A stretch of DNA of 38,091 nucleotides from Marine Group II euryarchaeote MED-G35 (GCA_002457155.1 NTJS01000013.1:1-38091); one strand, 5' to 3'. Shown: positions 25,284-33,928, numbered from the stretch's first letter. Translations and numbers: made by a program. The notes: generated by a model from the sequence alone, not told the origin.

Positions 25284-25404
25284 CCGGGGTATCAGGAAGG
25301 GGCCAATAGACAGTGGAAGGGGCCAGAATCGGTTGTAAAGAGAACCAATAAGAAGAATCCGGCCAGAAGGTGAGATTCAAGACCCACAGCCCCACCCCGA
25401 ATCG

Positions 25405-26493
25405 ATGGGTAATTCATCAGTGCCTGATGATTCAGGTAAGAATCTAGGGCGAATAAAATGCATCGTCGACGTCGGTGAGAACTCAATAGAGATCGACCCA
25501 TATGTGGCTGATTTCTTCTTCGAGCAGATTTTCCTCTCAGACAGATTCCCAGATTTGACCTGTACAGCACAGGTGATCGGACTGGAGGGAGGAGGAGCCC
25601 CCCTAGTGAACGTAGAAATTGTTTCCAAGAAGAGAGGAGAGCGGTACGATGCTCTGAGAATCACAAGTGAGGAGCTCTTCTCCAAGCCAAACAAGTTCTC
25701 CATAGTTTTCGGGTTCGATAGCGAGAGGCTCAAGTCGCCTATGCAATTGGAAGCGGATGTTGAGGTGAGGAATGCTGGAACTCCAATAATCGCTCGAATT
25801 AACGCTGGACTCATGAGCTCCTTTGATGGAAGTGTGAGCTCGAATCTATCTGGGGTAAGCACACCGGTTCAAATTGAGAGGTCAATGACATTCTGGGACT
25901 GGCCTCTAGATGATGCCATTCTCGAGATAAAGGCGGATGAGGATTGGATGAGTCAGTTCGGGGAAATCGAAGTACTCCATAATGGTGGGAAGGACGGTTT
26001 GCGAGAATACGTCCGACTAACTTCCGACTTCCAGGAGATCGACTTCAGTGCCATCCGTCCTCTGATGCTCCCGAAGGATGGTTTTCCGCATTCGCCATAT
26101 CACACATGCGCCTACATCATTCTGAGATTGGGTAGGGACGGATCGGAACTCCCTATCGTCAGTCACCTAGTGGATAGCCGGCCATCGAAAAGGGGTTCGT
26201 TCGGGAAGATTGCAGATCTTGAAGATCCGGATGGATGGCCATATTTTCTCTGGAGGGGAATGCACTTCAAAGAGCAGCCACCGAATGAGAAGTTCCTCAT
26301 CAAGAAAGGCAGGCTGTGGGAAGGCTTCAGATATCTCGACTCGGAGATATCTGACACGATTAAACGAGTTCAACATGAGCGCTATACTAGTATCGTGCCG
26401 ACTCGTGCATGGTTTGGATACAAGGACGATGAGTTCATCGTCAATTGGTTCCACTTGGACGAGTACGGTTGGAATGTGAGCTTCTCAGACTAG
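25405..26493 (+). CDS. Unknown protein, 362 residues
   Basis: Not recognised. Soluble, no signal peptide or membrane helix, acidic N-terminal 160 residues with alternating beta-type strands, then a Trp-rich C-terminal half (WPLDDAILEIKADEDWM, GWPYFLWRGMHFKEQP, RAWFGYKDDEFIVNWFHLD). No catalytic motif found. The ATG at 25405 is the only ATG, GTG or TTG after the in-frame stop at about 25348. Its 3' end overlaps the recombinase gene by four bases (convergent). Confidence 0.6.
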   Translation: MGNSSVPDDSGKNLGRIKCIVDVGENSIEIDPYVADFFFEQIFLSDRFPDLTCTAQVIGLEGGGAPLVNVEIVSKKRGERYDALRITSEELFSKPNKFSIVFGFDSERLKSPMQLEADVEVRNAGTPIIARINAGLMSSFDGSVSSNLSGVSTPVQIERSMTFWDWPLDDAILEIKADEDWMSQFGEIEVLHNGGKDGLREYVRLTSDFQEIDFSAIRPLMLPKDGFPHSPYHTCAYIILRLGRDGSELPIVSHLVDSRPSKRGSFGKIADLEDPDGWPYFLWRGMHFKEQPPNEKFLIKKGRLWEGFRYLDSEISDTIKRVQHERYTSIVPTRAWFGYKDDEFIVNWFHLDEYGWNVSFSD

Positions 26494-27617
26494 CGCTTGG
26501 TAACTGGACTCTCAACTATCTTCTCGCTCGGCTCGACAGAGGGATCCTGCCCCTCATCTTCCACTTGATGGTCTCCGGAAGCAGAGGGGTTTCTCTGAGC
26601 CCTATGGTATATCTCCCTGAGTGTCTGGTCCCCTATCTCAAGGTAAACTCTGGTGGTTGCTATGCTCGAATGCCCCAAGAGCCTCTGGATGGTAACCAGG
26701 TCTGCTCCCCTCTCCAATAGTCCTGTAGCGAACGTGTGCCTCAGTGTATGGGGGCTCAAACGACTCTTTGGAATATCAGCTGCATCGGCAAGTCTGTCCA
26801 TCATTTTCTGAATCGAACGGGGATTGATCCTCCTCCCTCTGCTGGATACGAACACTGCCCTGAGTCCACTGTCATCGACATCGCTGAGCCTTCTTTCCCT
26901 AATTGGCTCCCAAGATTCCAACACCTCGACAGAGGATTGCGTGAACAGGACGGTGCGATCCTTCTCCCCCTTTCCTCCAATAACTAATGCGGACAGGTCC
27001 TCCTTGTCTATGTCATCGATATCGAGTGCGCAAAGCTCTGAGACCCTCAGACCGGTGTCCAGCATCAGAGTAGAGACTGGCATGGCCAAGGGATCTTCTG
27101 ACTCACTTACGGCTTTTCTAAGTCTGGCCAACTCCCTCCTACCGAGGGTCTTCGGAAGAGAACGGCTCCTCGTTGGGCGTTGTATCCAATCTGGAACTGT
27201 GTGCCCTAACCACTTCAAAAGATGGGTTAGAGCCGCAATTTTTGCATTGATCGTGGAGGGTTTCAACTCTCCCAGAGTATTCATCCACGCATCCATCCTT
27301 CCATTGTTAGGGTCCACGAACGGATGGAAAGACCTGACAGGGGTGGCGGATGCTTCCTCCCAACTCAAGGAATCTTCACCGGGGAGAGATGTGGTGGAGA
27401 ATGACCTCACTGCAACATCGTATGCCCTAATGGTGTGGGAACTCTTCTTCTCAGAGCGCAACTGCTGCATCCAGCAATCGTGCCATTTCAGGTCTGCTAG
27501 CCTGTTCAACCTAGATGGAAGAGAGTCTGCAAGGCCAATCTCATCCGAGTCGAACCTCCTGCCAAAACGCCCACTAAGCGGATTGTCAATCTCTTTCCGG
27601 TCCCCTTCTCCAGTCAA
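26490..27617 (-). CDS. Tyrosine recombinase, XerC/XerD/XerA type
   Basis: Site-specific recombinase of about 375 residues; archaeal XerA resolves chromosome dimers at dif. The N-terminal core-binding domain (DLKWHDCWMQQLRSEKKSS to about 200) precedes the catalytic domain with all expected residues: Arg in DTGLRVSELCAL, Lys in IGGKGEKDRTVLF, H-x-x-R in LSPHTLRHTFATGLL, the His of RLLGHSSIATT and the nucleophile Tyr in TRVYLEI. The open frame reaches TTG at 27719. TTG at 27617 is preferred because GGGAGG lies nine bases upstream and the extra residues look like a shadow of another frame. Standing alone with no attachment sites or phage genes, it is probably a housekeeping enzyme; an integrase role is possible. 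Confidence 0.88.
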   Translation of the reverse strand: MTGEGDRKEIDNPLSGRFGRRFDSDEIGLADSLPSRLNRLADLKWHDCWMQQLRSEKKSSHTIRAYDVAVRSFSTTSLPGEDSLSWEEASATPVRSFHPFVDPNNGRMDAWMNTLGELKPSTINAKIAALTHLLKWLGHTVPDWIQRPTRSRSLPKTLGRRELARLRKAVSESEDPLAMPVSTLMLDTGLRVSELCALDIDDIDKEDLSALVIGGKGEKDRTVLFTQSSVEVLESWEPIRERRLSDVDDSGLRAVFVSSRGRRINPRSIQKMMDRLADAADIPKSRLSPHTLRHTFATGLLERGADLVTIQRLLGHSSIATTRVYLEIGDQTLREIYHRAQRNPSASGDHQVEDEGQDPSVEPSEKIVESPVTKR

Positions 27618-27760
27618 CCCATCTCGCCTCCCGCCACTAACGGCGTGTGCATCCCTGTCCCGTAGGACGATGGCAACGAGGCGTATCGGGACTTGAATGC
27701 TTCTCCGCACCTCGGGCAACTGAAGCAGGTTAGCCGGGTGTTGGTTCTTCGCCGAAGTGC

Positions 27761-28711
27761 TCAGAAAGCCCGCTCAGACTGGCTTTCGTTGGAACCGCGG
27801 GTCTCCTCAACTTCGCTCGAATCCACTATTACGCCCTCATACAATTTGTTCATTCGTGTCGCAACCTTCTCTGCTACGTTTTTCTTCGTCGCTCCCTCTA
27901 TTCCTTCCAGACCGGGACTGGAATTGACCTCCAGGACCAGAGGACCTCGATCTGACTCTAGCATATCGACACCAGCCACCTCGAGTCCCATTGTTTCAGT
28001 AGAGCGAATCGCAATCTCTCTCTGCTCCGCGGACAATTCTACATTGCTAACAGAACCCCCAAGGTGGAAGTTGGAACGGAACTCGCTACCATGGGCCTTC
28101 CTACGCATCGAAGCCACGACTTCCCCTCCAACGACAAGTGCACGGATGTCGCTGCCATGGGATTCCTTGACGTATTCCTGAACCAATGGCCTCATTCCCC
28201 TCTCAAGCATCTGGAAGACTAGTTGCCTTGCCTGCTGTGCCGAGTTAACCAAGAAGACCCCGGATCCATGGGTTCCCTCCGTGGACTTGACCACGCAAGG
28301 AGCGCCCCCGACCCTTCTGACTGCACGATCGGTGTCTTCCCATGCTCCAACGTGAGCAGTGATTGGAACAGGTACGCGAGCCTCGGCCATCATTTGGCAT
28401 GCAACAAGCTTGTCCCTACTCCGGAGGATGCCCTGGCTCGAGTTTAGAACGATGACTCCAGATTGCTCAAATTGCCTCACTATGGCGACACCTCTCCTAG
28501 TGATGGAGTAACCAATCCTCGGGAGCACCGCCTCACATTCCACAGGCCAACCCTTGTGAAAGACCCTGCCTCCATCCTCGTCGACCACTATGGTTAGTGC
28601 AAGAGGGTCGATTATGTCGACCAGCCAGCCAACCTTCTCGGCCTCGGTTGCAAGCCTCCTAGTGCTATACAGCTCGGGCCCTCTCGAAAGTAGTACGACC
28701 CTGGGATTCAT
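27761..28711 (-). CDS. RimK-family ATP-grasp ligase (alpha-L-glutamate ligase type)
   Basis: ATP-dependent ligase of 316 residues that attaches glutamate or another amino acid to a carboxylate; relatives modify ribosomal protein S6 (RimK), coenzyme F420 (CofF) or tetrahydromethanopterin (MptN). Visible blocks are VLPRIGYSITRRGVAIVRQFE, SRDKLVACQMMAEARVPVP, the ATP loop VVKSTEGTHGSGVFLV, LVQEYVKESHGSDIRALVVGG, and the Mg-binding GPLVLEVNSSPGLEGIE. The open frame reaches 28861; the ATG at 28711 is chosen because the protein then starts like the family (NPRVVLLSRG) and a TTGAAGAC box sits 27 bases upstream. A zinc-ribbon-like reading frame continues past its stop codon. Confidence 0.88.
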   Translation of the reverse strand: MNPRVVLLSRGPELYSTRRLATEAEKVGWLVDIIDPLALTIVVDEDGGRVFHKGWPVECEAVLPRIGYSITRRGVAIVRQFEQSGVIVLNSSQGILRSRDKLVACQMMAEARVPVPITAHVGAWEDTDRAVRRVGGAPCVVKSTEGTHGSGVFLVNSAQQARQLVFQMLERGMRPLVQEYVKESHGSDIRALVVGGEVVASMRRKAHGSEFRSNFHLGGSVSNVELSAEQREIAIRSTETMGLEVAGVDMLESDRGPLVLEVNSSPGLEGIEGATKKNVAEKVATRMNKLYEGVIVDSSEVEETRGSNESQSERAF

Positions 28712-28733
28712 GGTCTGCGCCGCCCAAGAGCGC

Positions 28734-28741
28734 GTCTTCAA
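28734..28741 (-). promoter_or_regulatory. TATA-like box TTGAAGAC of the rimK-like gene
   Basis: Centred about 27 bases before the ATG at 28711 in the 131-base gap between divergent genes. Confidence 0.4.
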
Positions 28742-28842
28742 CCCTTTCCCTCGGGAATTCATAGCAACGCGAGGAGTAAGCCCCCGGAGGTCCACGAAGT
28801 CGGAGAGATTGAAAGCCTCAGGGCCGGACTGAGTCTCAGAGC

Positions 28843-30933
28843 ATGTCCGAAGATGTTTCAATTGACCGAGAGTCGCTTACCTCAAACACAGTAGCGAAGC
28901 TAAGGGCGATTTGCAAGGATAGAGGACTCCTGGTATCGGGAAAGAAGTCCGTACTAGTCGATAGGATTCTTGAGGATGCAGGAATCCTCGATGACCCAAC
29001 CAAGGCTCCAGAAGAGGAAACTTGGGAGGAAGATGCTCTTGTCGTTGATGACGATCCCCCCGATACCCGAGAGAAAGTGGACGATGTCCTATCCAGGATA
29101 GGGGAGGTCATAGAGGCCGAGGTCGTAGTGGCCGAGGTCGTTACTCCCGAACCAGAGGAAGCCCCCGTCACCCTAGAACCAGTAATCCTTGGCGAGGACG
29201 ATCAGCCATCACTGGTCATCTCAATGCCTACCCTTTCCTCTCTGGGTGATCGGTGGAAGGCGGTCGTTGCTGTCCTACTCGTTACAATCCTCGTCGGCGC
29301 CGCTGCTACAGTTTTCCTCCAGAGGAGCTCTGGTTTCACAGTCTCAAAACTGAGATTCGGAGAGAGCATGGACTTCCAGGTAATCGATTCTAGCGTCAGC
29401 ATCAATGGTGAGGAGATGCTCAGCATAGTTAGAGACTCGGCTGGCGGGATCCTAGATCCGTCCTGCGGAGAGTTCTCAATGGATATGGATGGAACTGGGA
29501 CTGTTCTGGTCACAGATGGCCCCGAATCGGGCGCAGTAGAAACTACCGATAGCCTAGGGAGGTCAGGTTTTCTATCAGTTGAGAAGATGATTAGCATGGA
29601 TCTTGACGTTGACTTCGAGGGAAGGACCTGGAGAGACGATGCTGAAACCGATTGTGGGAACATCAGATGGGTAATGTCGGGTAACGACCTGACGGTAGAA
29701 TCGACCAGTTGGGTGGAGATAGAGAAGACCGAGGTCAAGAGGACCCACACAGCGGTCTCTTTCAGCGACGTTGACTCCGTGACCACCAACCTCAGAGCCG
29801 TAACCTATGGTGCTGGGGGTCTCGGAGGGTTGGCGGAACTTCTCCCAATCCTATCATTCCCCATGACCCCGATAGAGCTTCACGACTTCTTTGGTGACGT
29901 TGTTATCAAGGAGGGAGCGAGGTCATCAGACCCCGACATCAATTGGAACTCAGACTGGAACTGGGAGGTCAAGAAGGAGTTCAGAGACGATACCCACGGG
30001 CTCGTCTACCCGGTTTTTCTCGAACAGGAGGAAATCGGAAGATGCTTCGGGCATGCAACGATCCAAATCTACGTTCAGAGCGGTAGCGCTTGGCCAGTAA
30101 AGCAGATGTCTGATATTCTTCTAGACAAGGACTTGGAGACAAAAGACTGCGATTTCCTAGTTAGTTCACTGTCCGACGAGATCCTACCCGAAGGCACGCT
30201 CTCCATAACCACAACATTCTCTCGGACTGATTCTTCACCTGGAAGCAGACCAATAGACTGGAACCGGGACTACATAACAAGCCCCGCCGATGGAGATGAT
30301 AGGCCCGGGACCTCAACCAAGAGAAACTGGGTTGATTCCATGTGGGACGAATCCGACATCAGGCAGTTCGACCTCGAAGAGGCCGTCACCTGTCTGAAGT
30401 CAAGTCATCCGAACAACCAAGCAACCCAGGCCCTAGATTCTGGGGGATACATCTGGAAGGCATCATGGTCCAAACCCACTGGCGAAGGAGAGTGGAATAT
30501 GTCATGGGTGGATGAAGACGATGCCTCTGGCTGGCTGGTATTACGTCGGTCTCCAGAGGGTTGCGAGGTCATCTCCTCAGGTTCAAACAATAGGGGCGAT
30601 GTTTCATGGAACCGAGACTCTATCCCTAGCACACAGACGTTGTCTCTGTTGGAACAGCGAATCCTAAGCCCCGATCGATACCCAGACATATCCCAGTTCA
30701 TTCAATCCGGGAGCTCCTGGAACCCAGAAGCAGAGGTCGGATACAGGCTTTCTGTCACAGAGGACAATGAAATCCTTAGCTTCCTTCCTGGAGATCTTGG
30801 AGATGGCAAGGTGACAATGACCGCAACAAGGAATTGGGAAGAAAACGGGAGAGACAAGTCACTAGACCTGGCAATGGATGCCGAGACTGGTGAGATGCTC
30901 CTATGGTACCTCATCGACCGTTCCACGGGCTAA
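28843..30933 (+). CDS. SAP-domain membrane-anchored protein with large exterior domain
   Basis: 696 residues in three parts. Residues 10-45 (LTSNTVAKLRAICKDRGLL and GKKSVLVDRILE) form a SAP helix-extension-helix motif, known for binding DNA or RNA. An acidic linker (46-135, including EAEVVVAEVV repeats) leads to one transmembrane helix (138-159). Residues 160-696 are predicted outside the cell: Trp-rich, acidic, with paired cysteines, a repeated S(W)NxDWNW/WNRD type segment and no enzyme motif I recognise. With no cleavable signal, the SAP part should stay in the cytoplasm (inside-negative topology by charge). Role unknown; it could link nucleic acid to the envelope. A TTGAAAGC box lies about 30 bases upstream. 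ParA follows 69 bases later. Confidence 0.8.
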   Translation: MSEDVSIDRESLTSNTVAKLRAICKDRGLLVSGKKSVLVDRILEDAGILDDPTKAPEEETWEEDALVVDDDPPDTREKVDDVLSRIGEVIEAEVVVAEVVTPEPEEAPVTLEPVILGEDDQPSLVISMPTLSSLGDRWKAVVAVLLVTILVGAAATVFLQRSSGFTVSKLRFGESMDFQVIDSSVSINGEEMLSIVRDSAGGILDPSCGEFSMDMDGTGTVLVTDGPESGAVETTDSLGRSGFLSVEKMISMDLDVDFEGRTWRDDAETDCGNIRWVMSGNDLTVESTSWVEIEKTEVKRTHTAVSFSDVDSVTTNLRAVTYGAGGLGGLAELLPILSFPMTPIELHDFFGDVVIKEGARSSDPDINWNSDWNWEVKKEFRDDTHGLVYPVFLEQEEIGRCFGHATIQIYVQSGSAWPVKQMSDILLDKDLETKDCDFLVSSLSDEILPEGTLSITTTFSRTDSSPGSRPIDWNRDYITSPADGDDRPGTSTKRNWVDSMWDESDIRQFDLEEAVTCLKSSHPNNQATQALDSGGYIWKASWSKPTGEGEWNMSWVDEDDASGWLVLRRSPEGCEVISSGSNNRGDVSWNRDSIPSTQTLSLLEQRILSPDRYPDISQFIQSGSSWNPEAEVGYRLSVTEDNEILSFLPGDLGDGKVTMTATRNWEENGRDKSLDLAMDAETGEMLLWYLIDRSTG

Positions 30934-31002
30934 AGCAAACACGCATTTCCATCCCCCAAGCAAGCGTCATGTTCAACACGGCTCCTAGCGCCGTTGCCTC
31001 AG

Positions 31003-31956
31003 ATGAACTCCTCGGATGGCGACGAAGAACTGCCAGAAGTAGGTGATGCTCCATTAATTATCGACGTAGAATTCTTGGAGGAGGAAGACGAAAACCTCGC
31101 ACAACCTCTCGATTCGACGGAGGAGATTAGAGCAAATAGGTCGCGAAGCCCGATGGATCTCCCGCTTTCATTGCCCACTCCGGAAGGTAGGGCAAGGGTA
31201 GTGACCGTCATCAACCAAAAGGGAGGGGTTGGGAAGACAACCACAGTGATCAACATCGCAGCCCAACTTGCACTGAGGGGTTTCCGAGTGCTTGTGATTG
31301 ACTCGGATTCCCAGGGAAACTGCGCAACCGGTCTGGGAGTGGATAAGAGCAGGGTCAGGACGACTACACGAGACCTAATCCTAAACCCGGAGACCGCGGT
31401 CGACTCGAGACACGCAACAGCGGTGGATAATCTGCATATCATAGTCGGGGACAAGAGCCTAATCGGATTGGAGCAGGAGATGATGAGGCAACTCGGGAGG
31501 GAGAAGAGGATGAAGGAGGCACTCGAACCCCTGCTAGCTCATTACGACCTAGTTCTGATCGACACCCCCCCTTCATTGGGTCTGGTGACGATCAACGCAT
31601 TGGTGGCCTCCGATGGGATACTAGTCCCGGTTCAGACTGAATACTTCGCATTGGAGGGATTGGCCCTATTGGCTGGAACAATTCGGGAAGTCAGGAGTCT
31701 GCTGAACGATAGATTGGGAGTGGACGGAGTCCTTCTGACCATGCACGGGCAGACACTGCTGAACAAACAGGTTGCAGGAGAGGTCCTGGAAAACTTCCCT
31801 GACTTAGTCGTCAGGCCCGCGATAAGGAGGAACGTGAGGCTGGCAGAGGCCCCAAGCCACGGAGTCCCAATTCACCTCCACGACCCCTCCAGTGCCGGGG
31901 GCAAGGACTACCAGGCAATTACCACGGAATTGCAACGTCGTTGGGGTCTGTCTTAA
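31003..31956 (+). CDS. parA: ParA/Soj-family partition ATPase
   Basis: Deviant Walker ATPase of about 317 residues that forms ATP-dependent dimers on DNA and moves cargo bound through a partner. An acidic N-terminal extension of about 60 residues precedes the core: VVTVINQKGGVGKTTTVINIA (Walker A with the signature Lys), VLVIDSDSQGNCATGLG (A'), and DLVLIDTPPSLGLVTINAL (Walker B). The end RPAIRRNVRLAEAPSHGVPI is typical of chromosomal Soj/ParA, not MinD (no amphipathic C-terminal helix). TTG at 30994 is in frame but the ATG at 31003 is preferred. There is no parB after it; the next gene, two bases on, carries a ParB-like N-terminal motif. Confidence 0.93.
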   Translation: MNSSDGDEELPEVGDAPLIIDVEFLEEEDENLAQPLDSTEEIRANRSRSPMDLPLSLPTPEGRARVVTVINQKGGVGKTTTVINIAAQLALRGFRVLVIDSDSQGNCATGLGVDKSRVRTTTRDLILNPETAVDSRHATAVDNLHIIVGDKSLIGLEQEMMRQLGREKRMKEALEPLLAHYDLVLIDTPPSLGLVTINALVASDGILVPVQTEYFALEGLALLAGTIREVRSLLNDRLGVDGVLLTMHGQTLLNKQVAGEVLENFPDLVVRPAIRRNVRLAEAPSHGVPIHLHDPSSAGGKDYQAITTELQRRWGLS

Positions 31957-31957
31957 G

Positions 31958-32935
31958 ATGGCAAAGAGTGGACTGGGCAGAGGCCTGGAGGAAATATACT
32001 CCAGCACAGAAGGCCCCGACCTTTCCTCATTCGTAACCGAGGAAGAGATGCCAGACTCACCTAGGGCAGCCGTCCTCTGGATGATTTTCGGAAGCGTCTG
32101 CTTTGGAACGATGAATGCGCTGGTAAAGTGGACGAGCGACCATGCTGATGTGTGGATGATCATCATGGTTAGATCTGCAGTGATTGCATTCGCAGTGGCT
32201 GCTTTCGCCGCATCCCGGGGAATCAGCTTGAGGGTCAATGACAAGAAGACAATGCTGCTCAGATGCTCAGTAGGACTTCTGGCGATGATTCTCTACTTCA
32301 CCGCACTCGGAAGGATCCCCATAGGCCAAGCTGTCACTCTCCAGTACACAGGCCCGCTTTTCGTAGCGCTGCTTTCGGGCAGGATTCTGGCAGAACGCGT
32401 CTCATCTGGCGTTGCCATGCTCGTCATTACTGCATTTGTTGGAATCATCCTGATTATCTCACCTGAACTGGGAAGCATCGAGCCAGATGCACTCTTGGCA
32501 TTAGGATCCGGATTCTTCGCTGCTCTAGCATACATGTACGTAAGGGAACTCAGGAAGACCGACTCTCCTGCTACTGTAGTGTTCTGGTTCGCAGCCTTCT
32601 CTGTTTGTGGAAGCATCATCCAAGCCGCTCCCGATGTCCCATCTCTAGATTACACAACAATCGCTTCTCTGGTTGGAGTAGGGATTGGGGCAGGAGGTGG
32701 GCAGATTGGAATCACAATGGCATACCACAAGGCGAATGCTGCATGGGTCAGCGCCTTCTCCTACCTCACTGTAATAGTAGCAACTTTCTACGGATTTGCT
32801 ATTTTCGGAGAGACTCTCGATCCTGCGGACTGGATGGGCGGACTGCTCATCATTGGGTCGGGAGTGGCATTGGTGTTTGCCGTACCTCCGGAAGATGCCT
32901 CACGACAGGGGCAGAGCTCACGAGACGCTTCCTAG
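31958..32935 (+). CDS. DMT/EamA-family 10-TM transporter with ParB-like N-terminal motif
   Basis: About 325 residues. The first ~40 residues (MAKSGLGRGLEEIYSS and an acidic stretch) are cytosolic and match the N-terminal consensus of chromosomal ParB proteins (GLGRGL followed by a short helix), the peptide by which ParB stimulates ParA ATP hydrolysis. The rest is a drug/metabolite transporter with two EamA repeats of five helices each: first from AAVLWMIFGSVCFGTMNALV to about VGIILIISP, second from about LLALGSGFFAALAYMYVREL to the end. Substrate unknown. The ATG lies one base after the parA stop, so the two are surely co-transcribed. An upstream ATG at 31892 would overlap parA and lose the family-like start. 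The 3' end overlaps the convergent lipoprotein gene by 18 bases. Confidence 0.88.
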   Translation: MAKSGLGRGLEEIYSSTEGPDLSSFVTEEEMPDSPRAAVLWMIFGSVCFGTMNALVKWTSDHADVWMIIMVRSAVIAFAVAAFAASRGISLRVNDKKTMLLRCSVGLLAMILYFTALGRIPIGQAVTLQYTGPLFVALLSGRILAERVSSGVAMLVITAFVGIILIISPELGSIEPDALLALGSGFFAALAYMYVRELRKTDSPATVVFWFAAFSVCGSIIQAAPDVPSLDYTTIASLVGVGIGAGGGQIGITMAYHKANAAWVSAFSYLTVIVATFYGFAIFGETLDPADWMGGLLIIGSGVALVFAVPPEDASRQGQSSRDAS

Positions 32936-33928
32936 GGATTGTATAGAAATCTCTCCCCCCATGTTTCCATGGTTCTGACAATAGTAGTACAGTGTGTCTG
33001 GAGCATCCAAAGGAACAGTGAATGTCAGCAGGCCGTTCGAGCCCTGGTTACCTGTGTATGTCACCCCATCAGTATACTGGGACCCTCCCCCGTGCGTTCC
33101 ATCACTGGTGGTGGATAGCCTAAGCGGATGGGGGGAGTTGCTAGATGCAGACTGATCGAAGGTGTATGTGAAGCCCCTGTAGAGAGTTACGTCCGCTTGC
33201 AGTATGGAGTCAATGTAGAATTTCATCCCTGTGACTGTGACGTCCATCTCCATCACCACGGGCATCGAACCAGCAGCCCCATCCTCTCCAGCAGGACCCT
33301 CTGGTCCGGTCGGACCCGCCTCACCATCTGCTCCCGCCGAGCCCGCAACACCATCTGCTCCAGGAGGTCCCTGTGACCCAGTAGTGCCCTCTGGTCCTGA
33401 GATATTCCCGAGATCAATCCACTCAGAGCCACTCCAAACGTGGATGTGTACGGTCGAGTTAACCATGAAAGCGTCCCCTGAGTCGCCTATGTATATCTCT
33501 CCGAGGTCAGAAGTGTCCTCCACGGTTCCGATAATAGAGAACGAGGTCCCATCTTCTCCTGCTTGGCCTGCTGGGCCCTCTTCTCCGTCTGCCCCCGCTG
33601 GGCCTGCTGGGCCCGCTTCTCCGTCTGCCCCCGCTGGGCCTGCTGGGCCCTGTTCCCCATTCGGGCCAGTTAGGTCAATCGAATGCCACGAACCGTTCGA
33701 GCAGGCTTGGAATCCCGACTCAGAAGACACATAGTAGAGTCTTCCTTCTGTTGCTGAATCGCATGAAGGAAGGTCGGAAGAGCCCTGCACCAGGAAAACG
33801 TCCCAGTCCTCGAGATCCTTGGGATCATCATCCACATCGTCATCGGTGCCGGAGCAACCCGAAAGGGCAGAGGCAGTCATCAGTAGGGCTAGTAGAATCG
33901 CCAAGGCGTTCTTTCTGGTACTCTTCAT
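32918..33928 (-). CDS. Lipoprotein with collagen-like repeats and type-1 copper (cupredoxin) domain
   Basis: 336-residue exported lipoprotein. The signal peptide ends in lipobox ALSGC, with lipidated Cys25, followed by an Asp-rich spacer. A small domain (about 40-87) precedes 13 G-x-y triplets (88-127). A beta-type segment (128-177) separates these from 14 further triplets (178-220). The C-terminal domain (222-336) has cupredoxin ligands H267 (SPHPLR), C317, H320 and M323 (YYCQNHGNMGG), i.e. a plastocyanin/azurin-like blue-copper site. The collagen stretches probably hold the copper domain away from the membrane. It may donate electrons to the CuA oxidase of this organism; that link is inference. 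A GATTAAGT box lies 27 bases before the ATG. Confidence 0.9.
   Translation of the reverse strand: MKSTRKNALAILLALLMTASALSGCSGTDDDVDDDPKDLEDWDVFLVQGSSDLPSCDSATEGRLYYVSSESGFQACSNGSWHSIDLTGPNGEQGPAGPAGADGEAGPAGPAGADGEEGPAGQAGEDGTSFSIIGTVEDTSDLGEIYIGDSGDAFMVNSTVHIHVWSGSEWIDLGNISGPEGTTGSQGPPGADGVAGSAGADGEAGPTGPEGPAGEDGAAGSMPVVMEMDVTVTGMKFYIDSILQADVTLYRGFTYTFDQSASSNSPHPLRLSTTSDGTHGGGSQYTDGVTYTGNQGSNGLLTFTVPLDAPDTLYYYCQNHGNMGGEISIQSLGSVS
33581..33652 (-). repeat. 36-bp direct repeat encoding collagen triplets
   Basis: Two adjacent, almost identical 36-base units (33581-33616 and 33617-33652) encode four G-x-y triplets each within the first collagen-like stretch; a site for length change by slippage. 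Confidence 0.8.

Noticed and set aside
26490-27719. Integrated mobile element carried by the tyrosine recombinase
   Set aside because: No direct repeats, tRNA-end duplication, phage or plasmid genes are visible beside it; a housekeeping Xer is simpler.
31892-31957. Upstream ATG for the EamA gene
   Set aside because: It lies inside parA in another frame, and the downstream ATG follows the parA stop by one base and opens with the conserved GLGRGL motif.
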